Shown here piece by piece: positions 41,642 to 49,878 of a stretch of 64,000 nucleotides of DNA (positions within the stretch are counted from its first letter, which is position 1; each line of letters opens with the position of its first letter). The stretch is from Woeseiaceae bacterium (GTDB lineage Bacteria > Pseudomonadota > Gammaproteobacteria > Steroidobacterales > Woeseiaceae). The notes below the pieces were generated by a model. It did not search any database. It was not told the DNA's origin and saw nothing but the letters and a program-made list of their open reading frames with translations. The stretch spans positions 17,898 through 81,897 of the forward strand of contig JANQGQ010000025.1 in the NCBI GenBank assembly GCA_028277185.1, written 5' to 3'. Made by a program: the position numbers and the translations under genes.

Positions 41642-42100
41642 TCAGTAGTCGAGTATCTTGTCGGCGGCAAGAAAAAGGGCCGCAATCTCTTTCTCCGTTC
41701 CCAGTCGGGCGCCGTCACGCAAGTGCTCCTTGCTTATCCCGGCGACGCTGGCGCAGTGCGGGCAAAGAACGATGCTGCCACCGGCACCTATGAATGCATC
41801 GTAAAGCTCGTTGATGGGCCTGCTGCTACCCCAGAGCAGATTCTGCGGGACGCGGCGATCGCCCAAACGAGTGCCCTCGAGATCGGCGAACAAGGTGACT
41901 TCGGCGCCGGCATCGGCAAGGATCTTGCCGATCTTGAGTGCCATACTCGCTGCGTGCAGATCATCGGAGTAGTGCGACAGATGTACGACGACCTGTTGTT
42001 GGTCCTCTTGTGCATGGCTTGCCCGCGGAGACGCGACGAGTATCGAACAGGCCATGAGCAGGCATAAGTAGCTGATGAACTTAAATCCTGCGTATCGCAT
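41642..42100 (-). CDS. Exported DsrE/DsrF-like protein
   Basis: 152 aa. Signal peptide at residues 1-30 (YLCLLMACSILVASPRASHA). The mature part has the DsrE fold: QVVVHLSHYSDDLHAASMAL, IGKILADAGAEVTLFADLEG and IVLCPHCASVAGI with two cysteines at the position of the DsrE active Cys. DsrE-like proteins carry sulfur or bind small thiols; periplasmic versions have no defined role. It is monocistronic. The 217 bases towards the PEP-CTERM gene hold that gene's promoter signals. Confidence 0.85.
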   Translation of the reverse strand: MRYAGFKFISYLCLLMACSILVASPRASHAQEDQQQVVVHLSHYSDDLHAASMALKIGKILADAGAEVTLFADLEGTRLGDRRVPQNLLWGSSRPINELYDAFIGAGGSIVLCPHCASVAGISKEHLRDGARLGTEKEIAALFLAADKILDY

Positions 42101-42341
42101 TCTTCACCTCCGGGAACGATTCTCCGCTGAGTTTAGATCTGCCGTTTTTGGTACTGAATACGCGGTAGTACTTAAGTGAGAATATGCCAGCGACAACCTG
42201 AGTCTGAAGCGTTGTCGGCCGCTCTCCGGGTTGAACCTGGCCGGCCGCTTCCGGCCGGATCCTGTTCGTGCTTGAGCGTTGCTTACAATCGCTGCTACTG
42301 ACTCTTAGCAGACTGTCGGAAAACGGAACAAGCTTGCCTGT

Positions 42342-42764
42342 ATGAGTGCACTTGAATCGATTACCGAACGCGTAAATCGGAACGGTCATCCCGACGATCC
42401 GGCAACTCCGTTTCCTCTGCTTACGCTTAGGGAGTTCTTCGACGGCAACGACGTCTCTGGGTCGATCTGCTGTAATCTGTTCCCGCGCCCGGAGCCGGGC
42501 GAGGTTTACGATGTCCTTCGCGGTATCGAGCAGCGTGAAGACGTAAATGCCCTCTACGTGCAGGTTACTGCATTCGATGACCCTGACTGGCCGTTTAGTG
42601 ACACGGTGTGGGCGATTACGTCTGCGAGTAGCGAGGAAGTGGCTTCATGGCTACCCGAAAACATGAGGCCCGACGAGGTCTGGGAAGGCTGGATCGAGTC
42701 GCAATCCTATGAGCCTGTTTCAATTCCGGGCGGTATGCAGCCAATCGCAATCTGGTGGGACTAA
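42342..42764 (+). CDS. Hypothetical acidic protein (140 aa)
   Basis: 140 aa, soluble and acidic, without signal peptide. It starts MSALESITERVNRNGHPDDP and contains PLLTLREFFDGNDVSGSICC, VLRGIEQREDVNALYVQVTA and a C-terminal Trp-rich end (VWEGWIESQ, IAIWWD). The size, acidity and aromatic layout resemble small immunity-type proteins, but no toxin gene is next to it, so that is only a guess. It is directly followed by the decayed porin 3' end at 42784. Confidence 0.55.
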   Translation: MSALESITERVNRNGHPDDPATPFPLLTLREFFDGNDVSGSICCNLFPRPEPGEVYDVLRGIEQREDVNALYVQVTAFDDPDWPFSDTVWAITSASSEEVASWLPENMRPDEVWEGWIESQSYEPVSIPGGMQPIAIWWD

Positions 42765-42783
42765 CTGCGCAACCCCTGGCCGC

Positions 42784-42822
42784 GTCGGAGACGCTTGCGT
42801 CGCTGAGGCTGCTTTAGCCTTC
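42784..42822 (+). pseudogene. Remnant of a second OprP-type porin 3' end
   Basis: Bases 42784-42810 match 39302-39328, the end of the intact porin gene, at 25 of 27 positions. In the same frame the remnant reads SETLASLRLL then TAG, against SVTLASLRLQLAF then TAG in the intact gene. No more of the gene is visible upstream, where the 140-aa gene ends. It has the same orientation as the intact porin gene 3.4 kb away. Confidence 0.6.
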
Positions 42823-42905
42823 CGGCTCAAGGTTCGCTCCGGGGTACCGATAACCACAGGAGGAAATCACGAAGCTTACTGGCTGAACATCTTGGGGAGT
42901 CAACG

Positions 42906-43295
42906 ATGCCGCTTTTGGAATGGAGCAGCGAGCTGGACGTACACGTCGACAGCATGAACCGGGAACACAACGAACTCATCCGTCTGATGAACGTCGTGTA
43001 CGACGCAAACGCCTCTGCAAGCGGCAAAGCGCGGATTTCGAGCGCGCTGGATGCGCTCGTCGGATACACCGTCAAGCACTTCGAGGACGAAGAGGCTTAC
43101 ATGGAGTCGATCAACTTCAGCGGACTGCGCAGTCACAAGTACATACATCAGGACCTCCTGCGGCGGGTCGGTGGTTTCGTCTCCGATTACAAGAGTTCGA
43201 CCAGCGACCAGCTCCCCGCAGAGTTCTTCGACTTCCTGAAGTTCTGGCTCGTGAGCCACATCCAGGGAATCGATACGAAGTACGGGAACGCTTAG
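42906..43295 (+). CDS. Bacteriohemerythrin
   Basis: 129 aa. Hemerythrin metal ligands are in place: MNREHNELIRLMN (His-Glu), VKHFEDEEAYMES (H...E), SGLRSHKYIHQDLLRRV (two His) and VSHIQGIDTKYG (His and Asp). It starts PLLEWSSELDVHVDSMNREH, the typical opening with W.....V....D..H. It binds O2 at a di-iron centre and is used in sensing or local oxygen delivery. There is no chemoreceptor domain, so it is a stand-alone carrier. Its own upstream region has an AGGAGG-like site further back and GGGGAGT near the ATG. Confidence 0.93.
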   Translation: MPLLEWSSELDVHVDSMNREHNELIRLMNVVYDANASASGKARISSALDALVGYTVKHFEDEEAYMESINFSGLRSHKYIHQDLLRRVGGFVSDYKSSTSDQLPAEFFDFLKFWLVSHIQGIDTKYGNA

Positions 43296-43357
43296 AACGC
43301 TATCCGCTGGCGGGCGTAGCTGCTAACCTGAGACGACACTCGCTCGGAGGGAAAGCC

Positions 43358-43675
43358 GTGCGCAAGCCTGGACCGATAGCCCTGGCGCTGTGTTTGCTTG
43401 CCGGGTGCACTACGCCACCGATAACACCAACGATCACGCTGCCGGACGGATCGCAGGGTCACAGAGTCGACTGCTCACGCAGCAGCGGTAGCTGGGACAC
43501 GTGTTATGAGAAGGCCGACGAGTTTTGCGGGCCATCCGGTTTCTATGCGGTCGATAAGTACGACGACACGACGAGGATGGCCGGTGGGCATGCCATTAAC
43601 CCGGTCGTGCTGCGAACGCTCTATTTCCGCTGCTGGCGCTACCCGGCGCCTTCCTCAAGTCCACCAAAGGGTTGA
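43358..43675 (+). CDS. Small lipoprotein of unknown function
   Basis: 105 aa from GTG 43358 with a CGGAGGG site. Residues 1-17 are a lipoprotein signal ending in LLAGC (lipobox). The mature part has a proline/threonine linker, then a Cys-rich domain with HRVDCSRSSGSWDTCYEKAD, EFCGPSGFYAV and a final LYFRCWRYP. The four cysteines after the lipobox suggest two disulfides. No family was recognised. It ends 4 bases into the next gene region, so it is probably expressed with the SUMF1-like lipoprotein. Confidence 0.7.
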   Translation: MRKPGPIALALCLLAGCTTPPITPTITLPDGSQGHRVDCSRSSGSWDTCYEKADEFCGPSGFYAVDKYDDTTRMAGGHAINPVVLRTLYFRCWRYPAPSSSPPKG

Positions 43676-43677
43676 AT

Positions 43678-44535
43678 GTGAGGTTCGTCGGGAGTCTTCT
43701 GCCGATCCTCGTTGTCGTGCCTGCATGTCAGCAGACTCCTTCGACAGCGGCTTCGCACGAGGAGATGATCCACATTCGTGGAGCGACATACGGCATGGGC
43801 ACCAACCTCGAGGATCTGGAGAGAGTACGACTGGCGACGGGATTGTCGACGGCTGGACCTCTGATGCCAGAAGTGCCTCGCCACCAGGTCTCGGTCGCTG
43901 ACTTCTTTCTTGATGTCTTTGACGTGACCAATCGGGATTTCCTGGAGTTTGTGCAGGCCAGACCGGCATGGGGTAAGGACAGACTGGATTCGTCTCTTCA
44001 GAACGGCCGCTATCTGGAGCACTGGCTCGACGGAACACCGCCCGCCGATCTGCTCGATCATCCGGTGACGTTCATAACCTGGCAAGCCGCTGTCGCTTAT
44101 TGCGGCTGGCAGGGAAAACGTCTGCCCACCGAAACCGAGTATGAATGGGCTGCGCAGGACGGTATCGCGTCAATGGAATACCCATGGGGGAATAGACCCC
44201 CCGAAAACGATCTCGTTAACTGGGGCGGCAATGGAATCGGCACAACCGTGCCTGTGGGAAGCTACGCTCCGAACGCCCGTGGTCTCTATGACATGGCGGG
44301 GAACGTGTGGCGCTTCACATCAGATCCCTGGCTGGGTTCCTATAGAGAGCAATTCGCTTCCTCGGTTGCGCCGGAGCAAATTGCTGCGGACCCAAATCAT
44401 CGTCGCGTCGTCAGGGGAGGTAGTTGGGGCGCCAACGCAGCAAATCTTCGCGTTCGATATCGCGATAGCCACCGGCCTTTCGATGCGCGCGAGATGGTCG
44501 GTTTCAGGTGCGCAAAGTCTGCGAAACCGAAGTAG
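43678..44535 (+). CDS. SUMF1/FGE-fold lipoprotein without catalytic cysteines
   Basis: 285 aa from GTG 43678, preceded by AAAGGG (TTG 43672 is possible). Signal with a Cys lipobox (ILVVVPACQQ). The fold is the formylglycine-generating enzyme-like domain: VSVADFFLDVFDVTNRDFLE, HPVTFITWQAAVAYCGWQGK, RLPTETEYEWAAQDG, YPWGNRPPEND, GLYDMAGNVWRFTSD, VVRGGSWGANAANLRVRYRD and FRCAKS. The paired active-site cysteines of true FGE are not seen, and there is no sulfatase gene nearby, so it is likely a binding or structural member rather than a sulfatase activator. Confidence 0.85.
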   Translation: MRFVGSLLPILVVVPACQQTPSTAASHEEMIHIRGATYGMGTNLEDLERVRLATGLSTAGPLMPEVPRHQVSVADFFLDVFDVTNRDFLEFVQARPAWGKDRLDSSLQNGRYLEHWLDGTPPADLLDHPVTFITWQAAVAYCGWQGKRLPTETEYEWAAQDGIASMEYPWGNRPPENDLVNWGGNGIGTTVPVGSYAPNARGLYDMAGNVWRFTSDPWLGSYREQFASSVAPEQIAADPNHRRVVRGGSWGANAANLRVRYRDSHRPFDAREMVGFRCAKSAKPK

Positions 44536-44562
44536 CATGCCGGCCCGGGAGAGCGAGTAAGA

Positions 44563-44592
44563 GCACAGGAGCGGCGTGCGCCGCTCCTGTGC
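44563..44592. terminator. Bidirectional hairpin between convergent genes
   Basis: GCACAGGAGCGGC pairs perfectly over 13 bp with GCCGCTCCTGTGC across a 4-base loop, placed between the stops of the SUMF1-like and DUF5666 genes. No long T-run, but the stem is very stable. Confidence 0.65.
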
Positions 44593-44604
44593 ACCGGGTC
44601 GCGG

Positions 44605-46035
44605 TCAATCGTCGTCCTGAATCTCGACTTCATCCGCAGTCAGCACGCCTCCCGCGTAGTCGCCTTCGACTTCGACCGTTTCGTTCAGCGCCGTGGAAAA
44701 GAACGTCGCGGCGTCGATGTCGTTTTCGTCGGCGTCCTGGAACCCGGTATCGACCGTGGTCGTCACCGTGACGCCCAGGGCCGTGAAGTCCGGATCATTG
44801 ACGGCCGTTACCGGCCCTTGCAGACCCGAGTCGCCGGTGTCGTCTTCGCGAACGAGGCCGGTCAGCGTCAACGTGCCGCCGTCGTCGAAACCGCGAACCT
44901 CGACGTAGTCGCCGACGTTCAGGTCACTGAGCCCGAAGGGTGACATCGCGCTGCCGCTCTGGTCGTCAAACGCGGTGCTGGCAGTCACCGTGGCCGTGAC
45001 GCCGAGCAGTGTGACGCTGTTCGTCGTCGTGCTTTCGACCGCGCCCCGTAGCTCCAGCGTGCCTTCCTGCTCGAAGTCGATCGAGTCGGCTACTACGACG
45101 CCGCTGCTGTTGACTTCTCCCTCGACTTCCACCGCCACGTTCAGCGCGAGATCGGCGGCGCTGCCGTCGCTGAAGCTCGTCGACGCGTTGGTCGTAACCG
45201 GAGTGCCGTTGACGTCAAAGTCCGTGGCCGATACGAAGCGCGTGATCAGCCCCTCGATTTCGACGTCGTCTCCGCTCGACGCTCCGAGATCGTCGTCGCC
45301 CTCGAATTCGACGCTCGTCGCGACAAACCGGCCGCTGCCGCTGTCCAGGTTCCCTTCGGCTTCGACGCGCTGACCGTTTTCAGGCGCGCCGTTCGGGAAG
45401 TCCGACAGGCTTGCGCCGCTGTAGTCGATCACCAGTCCGTTAATCTCGAACGTCAGGTTGCCGCCGTCGAGATTTGCGACGATTCCAGTGACCTCGAAGT
45501 CGCCCGGGCTGTCCTCCAGGTCGACGTAGGTGGCGAGAATTTCGCCGTTGCCGTTCGGGAAGCCCGATACCTCGACGATGTCGCCGGGCGATACGCCGGC
45601 AATCGACCGCGGGTTGAAGTCGTCTTCGAATGCCGTGTCGCCGTTCGTCAGGACCGTCTGTCCAAGTACGACGAAGCTGGCCGCGGCGACGTTGACGGAC
45701 TCGACGGGGCCTTCGACGAGGTCGGCGTAGATGACTTCGTCGGCTCGGGGGTCGTTGCCGTTTGCGTCGGTCGTGCCGCGAATCGTGACGACCTGGCCGA
45801 CCGCGAGATCGCTTTCGGCACCCGCGACACCATCGATGTCGAACGTGGCGTTGCTCGTGTCATAGGTGACGCCGTTGACGATCACGCTGCCAAAGCCGGT
45901 GATCGTTCCCTTGGAAACCACGGCTGACCGGCCGGGGTTGCCGAGGCCGTCGATTCCGGCGACCGAGTCGCCCCCGCCGCCGCAGGCGACGAGCGCGATA
46001 CAGCCGCTCACTGCAATCCATGTATTCCTTCTCAT
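44605..46035 (-). CDS. DUF5666 lipoprotein with repeated beta modules
   Basis: 476 aa from ATG 46035. Residues 1-19 are a lipoprotein signal (WIAVSGCIALVACGGGG). The rest is a series of about six repeats of roughly 65-75 residues, each with a (V)xVxG.V...(N/T)....(I)NG..V and VEVEG.....G.L.A..V pattern, for example TITGFGSVIVNGVTYDTS, LAVGQVVTIRGTTDANG, VEIEGLITRFVSATDFDVNG and VEVEGDYAGGVLTADEVEI. This is the DUF5666 family. It is highly acidic and depleted in Lys, and must be at the outer membrane or outside. It forms a pair with the DUF6502 gene just upstream (ATGA overlap). Confidence 0.9.
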   Translation of the reverse strand: MRRNTWIAVSGCIALVACGGGGDSVAGIDGLGNPGRSAVVSKGTITGFGSVIVNGVTYDTSNATFDIDGVAGAESDLAVGQVVTIRGTTDANGNDPRADEVIYADLVEGPVESVNVAAASFVVLGQTVLTNGDTAFEDDFNPRSIAGVSPGDIVEVSGFPNGNGEILATYVDLEDSPGDFEVTGIVANLDGGNLTFEINGLVIDYSGASLSDFPNGAPENGQRVEAEGNLDSGSGRFVATSVEFEGDDDLGASSGDDVEIEGLITRFVSATDFDVNGTPVTTNASTSFSDGSAADLALNVAVEVEGEVNSSGVVVADSIDFEQEGTLELRGAVESTTTNSVTLLGVTATVTASTAFDDQSGSAMSPFGLSDLNVGDYVEVRGFDDGGTLTLTGLVREDDTGDSGLQGPVTAVNDPDFTALGVTVTTTVDTGFQDADENDIDAATFFSTALNETVEVEGDYAGGVLTADEVEIQDDD

Positions 46036-46847
46036 GTGTGAGATCCTTGTTCCGGTAAGCTTTGTATCCAATACGTGCCCAGACCGAGGCGCACGCAGTC
46101 CGATGCGTTCGGGTTTTCGTGTTCGCTCAGCCAGTTGTCGACGCGCTCGAGGAACGCCTGACCTTCGCGATCCAGAAAGCGTTTGAATGCCGGCATCACG
46201 GTTTTCGGCATTCGCGTGTTCGTCGCGCGGCGGGTAAAGCGAGGCGGTTCGTCCGCCGAGCGATGCAGGTTGTAAGCGACCGTCTCCCCGAGATCCTCCA
46301 TGACGCCGCCAGCCGTGAGCATCTGGTCGGGGTCCATATGCACGGGTATGTACACCCGCGACTGCGCGATCAAATGGCCGTGGCCGTCCTCCACGACGGC
46401 GCCCACGTGCTTGAGTTCCTTGAGCATCGTGGTCGGCGCCACGTCGCCCGAATAGCGCGAGCAGAGCGCCTCGAACGACGGGCTGGCGCCGGCAACCGCA
46501 AGCCGCAGCGGCTCCCCGAGCGTGTCGGTGAAGTCCTCGTCGGAATACCAGCCCGACAGGACGCGCGTTGCCGAGTTCATGCTCTCGAACTGCGCAACTT
46601 CCTCGTTTTCGAGGACGTTGCGCAGTCGGCGAACCTCACGGCGCGTGAAGCCCGTCATGATCGCCACGCGCGAGATGTTCGTCGGCCGTCCGCGGATGCC
46701 GAATTCCTGGGTTGCCACTTCGACGTAAGTCAATTTGCAAACCTCCGCGAGTTCCCGCCAGTTCACGCCGGCCCTGAGCAGAATCCGCGCGATCGGACGA
46801 AAGATAAGGCGAAAAGCCTGAACGGCAGCTGACTTGTGTACATCCAT
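46032..46847 (-). CDS. DUF6502 family protein, probable DNA-binding regulator
   Basis: 271 aa. Residues about 10-75 look like a winged helix-turn-helix (FRPIARILLRAGVNWRELAE, VCKLTYVEVATQEFG, NISRVAIMTGFTRREVRRLR). The rest matches DUF6502 with VLSGWYSDEDFTDTLGEPLR and YIPVHMDPDQMLTAGGVMED. The family is cytoplasmic and is commonly found next to a DUF5666 lipoprotein gene, as here (ATGA overlap). A 6-bp inverted repeat ATTGAG-N9-CTCAAT lies directly before its start, which fits autoregulation. The regulatory role is inference from this arrangement. Confidence 0.85.
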   Translation of the reverse strand: MDVHKSAAVQAFRLIFRPIARILLRAGVNWRELAEVCKLTYVEVATQEFGIRGRPTNISRVAIMTGFTRREVRRLRNVLENEEVAQFESMNSATRVLSGWYSDEDFTDTLGEPLRLAVAGASPSFEALCSRYSGDVAPTTMLKELKHVGAVVEDGHGHLIAQSRVYIPVHMDPDQMLTAGGVMEDLGETVAYNLHRSADEPPRFTRRATNTRMPKTVMPAFKRFLDREGQAFLERVDNWLSEHENPNASDCVRLGLGTYWIQSLPEQGSHT

Positions 46848-46849
46848 AA

Positions 46850-46870
46850 TTGAGACAAATTAGCTCAATA
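46850..46870. promoter_or_regulatory. Dyad ATTGAG-N9-CTCAAT at the DUF6502 start
   Basis: Six-base arms with a 9-base spacer, immediately upstream of ATG 46847 (2 bases away). The location inside the untranslated leader is what an autoregulatory operator would have. Confidence 0.45.
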
Positions 46871-47021
46871 GTAGCCAATACGCAAGAATTTTCTATCCGA
46901 AGGCGTACCCGGCCGGAACGCCTGCGAATCCGGTCGCGGGCGGTCTGAAAAGCCCGCATACTGCGATCCGCCGCGCAGCGGATCGCAGGGCGCGGCCGGG
47001 AAGAAAGTGAAGGAGACAGCA

Positions 47022-49061
47022 GTGAGAAAGGGTCATTTCGGATTGGCCGTGGCGTTGCTCGGCATCGCTTCGGCCGTCGCGGCGGACGACGGAAGGACGC
47101 TCAGAAATCTGGACGTGTTCGACATGGAGTGGGCGCTCGGTCCGCAGATCTCGCCGGACGCCAGGCGGATCGTCTATCTGCGGCAGGAACTCGACATCAT
47201 GAGCGATCGGGCGCGGACGACGCTGTGGACCGTGAATGCCGACGGCGGCAGTCATCGCCCGCTGATCGCGGATACCGGCAGCTATTCGAGCCCCCGATTC
47301 TCTCCGGACGGGACGCGCATCGCGTACCTCGCGGCGGCCGGCGAGCGCGGCGCCGAACTCTACGTCCGCTGGCTCGATACGGGACAGTCCGCGCTGTTGT
47401 CGAATCTGCCCTACGCCCCCGGCGGGATCAGCTGGTCGCCCGACGGCGAAACCATTGCATTTCAGATGTTCGTAGCCGGCGAGCCGCCGGCCCTCGCCAC
47501 GCCGCCGCCGCGACCCGACGGAGCAAAGTGGGCGCCGCCGGCCACCGTCATCGAAGACTATCCCTACCGGCGCGACGGACCGGGCTATCTGACGGCCGGT
47601 CATACCCATCTGTTCGTTATCCCGGCAGAGGGCGGCACGCCCCGGCAGCTCACGAGCGGCGACTTCGATCACGGCGGGCGTTTCGCGTGGTCCCCGGACG
47701 GCGAGACCATTGCGTTCTCGGCAAACCGTATCGACGACCCGAGCAAAGACCTTCTCGAGTCGGAGATCTGGACCGTCGACGTGGCGTCGGGCGAACTGAA
47801 CCAGCTTACGGATCGCAACGGGCCGGATTTCGCGCCGCTGTACTCGCCGGACGGCCGCTATCTGGTTTACCTGGGTTTCGACGACCGGGGCAAGAGCACG
47901 GACATTACGCGCGTCTGGCTGCTCGACACGAATAGCGGCGAGATACGGAACCTGACGCCCGATCTGGATCGCTCCGTCAACGCGCTCGAATGGGCGACGG
48001 GCGCCGACCGCATCTACATAAGCTATGACGATCGCGGTAAGCGGGTGCTTGCAACGCTGGACCGCCGCGGCGGCGTCGCGCCGCTCGTGGACGATCTGGG
48101 CAGTGCCACCGTCGGCAGGCCGTACACGAGCGGCAGTTTCTCCGTGGCCGACAACGGGGTCGTCGCCTACACGCGCGGCAGCGCGCTCAGGCCTTCCGAG
48201 GTGGGGGTCGTCGCGCGCAACGGCAGGCCCCGAACGCTGACCGCTCTCAACGACGACCTGTTCGCAGAGCGGGACGCGGCGTCCGTCGAAGAGATCGTCT
48301 GGGAGTCGTCGGTCGGCGACTACGAGGTCCAGGGCTGGCTCGTCAAGCCGCCCGGCTTCGATCCCGAGCGCAAGTACCCGCTGATACTCGAGATTCACGG
48401 CGGTCCACACACCGCCTACGGGCCGCATTTCTCGCCTGAAATCCAGCTCTTCGCGGCGGCCGGCTACGTCGTCCTGTACACGAACCCGCGCGGATCGACG
48501 AGCTATGGGTTCGACTTCGCCGCCGAGATTCATCAGGACTACCCGGGGGAGGACTACGACGACCTGATTTCGGGCGTCGATGCCGCAATCGCGAAAGGCT
48601 ACATCGACGAAGAGCAGCTCTTCGTCACCGGCGGATCGGGCGGCGGCGTGCTCACGGCATGGATCGTCGGCAAGACGGATCGCTTTCGTGCGGCGGCCGT
48701 GCAGAAGCCCGTGATCAACTGGGTCAGCACCCTGCTGACGACCGACATCGCCGGCATCATGTCGCCGTATTGGTTCGCCGAATGGCCGTGGGAAGACGTC
48801 AGCGAGTACTGGCGGCGATCGCCCCTGTCGCTGGTCGGCAACGTCGTGACGCCGACGATGCTGATTACCGGCGAGGAGGATTTTCGAACGCCGATGCCGG
48901 AGTCGGAGCAGTACTTTCAGGCGCTCAAGCTCCGGGGCGTCGACACGGCTCTGGTGCGCGTGCCCGAGCGCGCCCACAACCTCGTCGCGCGTCCGTCGCA
49001 TCTGATCGCCAAGGCGGACAACATACTCGCGTGGTTCGCGCGTTACCGCGAGGCGGAGTGA
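47022..49061 (+). CDS. Secreted S9-family prolyl oligopeptidase-type peptidase
   Basis: 679 aa from GTG 47022, with AAGGAGA seven bases upstream; GTG 47007 is in frame but has no such site. Signal peptide at residues 1-20 (LAVALLGIASAVAAD). A WD/TolB-like beta-propeller spans about 25-400 (RLVYLRQELDIMSD-type repeats, SFSVADNGVVAYT, SPDG repeats). The catalytic alpha/beta hydrolase domain has VLYTNPRGSTSYG, the nucleophile VTGGSGGGVLTAWIV, GEEDFRTPMPESEQ with the acid, and the His in RAHNLVARPSHLI. It cleaves peptides in the periplasm or outside. It is followed by a bidirectional terminator. Confidence 0.94.
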   Translation: MRKGHFGLAVALLGIASAVAADDGRTLRNLDVFDMEWALGPQISPDARRIVYLRQELDIMSDRARTTLWTVNADGGSHRPLIADTGSYSSPRFSPDGTRIAYLAAAGERGAELYVRWLDTGQSALLSNLPYAPGGISWSPDGETIAFQMFVAGEPPALATPPPRPDGAKWAPPATVIEDYPYRRDGPGYLTAGHTHLFVIPAEGGTPRQLTSGDFDHGGRFAWSPDGETIAFSANRIDDPSKDLLESEIWTVDVASGELNQLTDRNGPDFAPLYSPDGRYLVYLGFDDRGKSTDITRVWLLDTNSGEIRNLTPDLDRSVNALEWATGADRIYISYDDRGKRVLATLDRRGGVAPLVDDLGSATVGRPYTSGSFSVADNGVVAYTRGSALRPSEVGVVARNGRPRTLTALNDDLFAERDAASVEEIVWESSVGDYEVQGWLVKPPGFDPERKYPLILEIHGGPHTAYGPHFSPEIQLFAAAGYVVLYTNPRGSTSYGFDFAAEIHQDYPGEDYDDLISGVDAAIAKGYIDEEQLFVTGGSGGGVLTAWIVGKTDRFRAAAVQKPVINWVSTLLTTDIAGIMSPYWFAEWPWEDVSEYWRRSPLSLVGNVVTPTMLITGEEDFRTPMPESEQYFQALKLRGVDTALVRVPERAHNLVARPSHLIAKADNILAWFARYREAE

Positions 49062-49070
49062 ATGAAAAAA

Positions 49071-49099
49071 GCCTCGCGGGCGATTGACGTCCGCGAGGC
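49071..49099. terminator. Bidirectional terminator between the S9 peptidase and ompW
   Basis: GCCTCGCGG pairs with CCGCGAGGC over an 11-base loop. On the reverse strand it is followed by six T residues (AAAAAAGCC in the given strand), so it terminates ompW well; for the forward gene it is less clear. A second perfect palindrome GCTCACCACG/CGTGGTGAGC lies at 49109-49129. Confidence 0.85.
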
Positions 49100-49152
49100 C
49101 TCGTTCGTGCTCACCACGTCGTGGTGAGCCCATGGGGGCAGGCTGCCTCTGA

Positions 49153-49752
49153 CTAGAAGCGGTAGCCAACCGTGAGTCCGTAAACCCACGGGTCGATCTC
49201 TACGTCACCGATGGACACGCCGTCGAGCTCCGCCTCGGAGTCGATGTCGATCCAGCGCACGTTGGCGCCGATGGTCCACTTGTCGTTGATTTCGAAGTCC
49301 GCGCCTACCTGCGCCGCGAGTCCGAAGGAGCCGTCGAGACTCAGGTCGACGCCTTCGAGAGCGCCGGTCGTTTCTTCGTCGAAGAACAGCGTGTAGTTGA
49401 CGCCCGCGCCGACGTAAGGCTTGAACGCATTGCCGGTCGGAAACCAGTACTGCAGGCTGACCGTCGGCGGCAGGTGCCGGGTCTCACCGACCTCGCTGCC
49501 GTCGGCATTGAGGTTGATGTCATGCGAGAACGGCGTCGCTGCAAGAACCTCGATTGCCCAGTTCTCCGTGTAGAAGTAGGTGAACGCGAGTCCCAGTGCA
49601 AAGCCGTCATCGACGTTTACGACCGGGTGGTTGTCCGACTTAGGTGCGACCAGGTACGGTCCCGTCCGGATTTCCCAACTGCCCGCTTCCTGGGCGAGTG
49701 CCGTGCCGTTGAGTGCGATCAGTGCGCAGCCAGCCAGCATTAGCTTCTTCAT
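49153..49752 (-). CDS. ompW: OmpW-family outer-membrane protein
   Basis: 199 aa. Signal peptide at residues 1-20 (LMLAGCALIALNGTALAQ). The eight-stranded OmpW barrel has YLVAPKSDN (start), GFALGLAFTYFYTENWAIEV, LAATPFSHDI, HLPPTVSLQYWFPTGNAFKP, YVGAGVNYTLFF and a terminal Phe in YGLTVGYRF. It is a small-molecule channel for hydrophobic compounds. No FNR box was found upstream. It points away from the flavin reductase and shares a terminator region with the S9 peptidase gene. Confidence 0.93.
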   Translation of the reverse strand: MKKLMLAGCALIALNGTALAQEAGSWEIRTGPYLVAPKSDNHPVVNVDDGFALGLAFTYFYTENWAIEVLAATPFSHDINLNADGSEVGETRHLPPTVSLQYWFPTGNAFKPYVGAGVNYTLFFDEETTGALEGVDLSLDGSFGLAAQVGADFEINDKWTIGANVRWIDIDSEAELDGVSIGDVEIDPWVYGLTVGYRF

Positions 49753-49878
49753 TACTGTCCCCTTTCGTAAGGTGGTCCAAAAAATCGAACGCGCACAGTA
49801 ATGTCGAGACTGGGTCTAATCCATCCGAAGATACCGCCTTATCTTACGGTTTTTGCGAATGGACAGGTTTTTTCGAAG

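Noticed and set aside
44605..46035. The repeated modules of the DUF5666 gene as a DNA repeat array or CRISPR-like structure
   Set aside because: The repeats are at protein level only, with divergent DNA, and lie inside one open frame; no CRISPR or cas gene is present.
46893..49169. 758-codon reverse frame opposite the S9 peptidase
   Set aside because: Shadow frame; the forward strand encodes a complete peptidase with signal peptide and catalytic triad.
49753..49878. Possible FNR/Anr box upstream of ompW
   Set aside because: No TTGAT-N4-ATCAA-like sequence was found in the upstream region.
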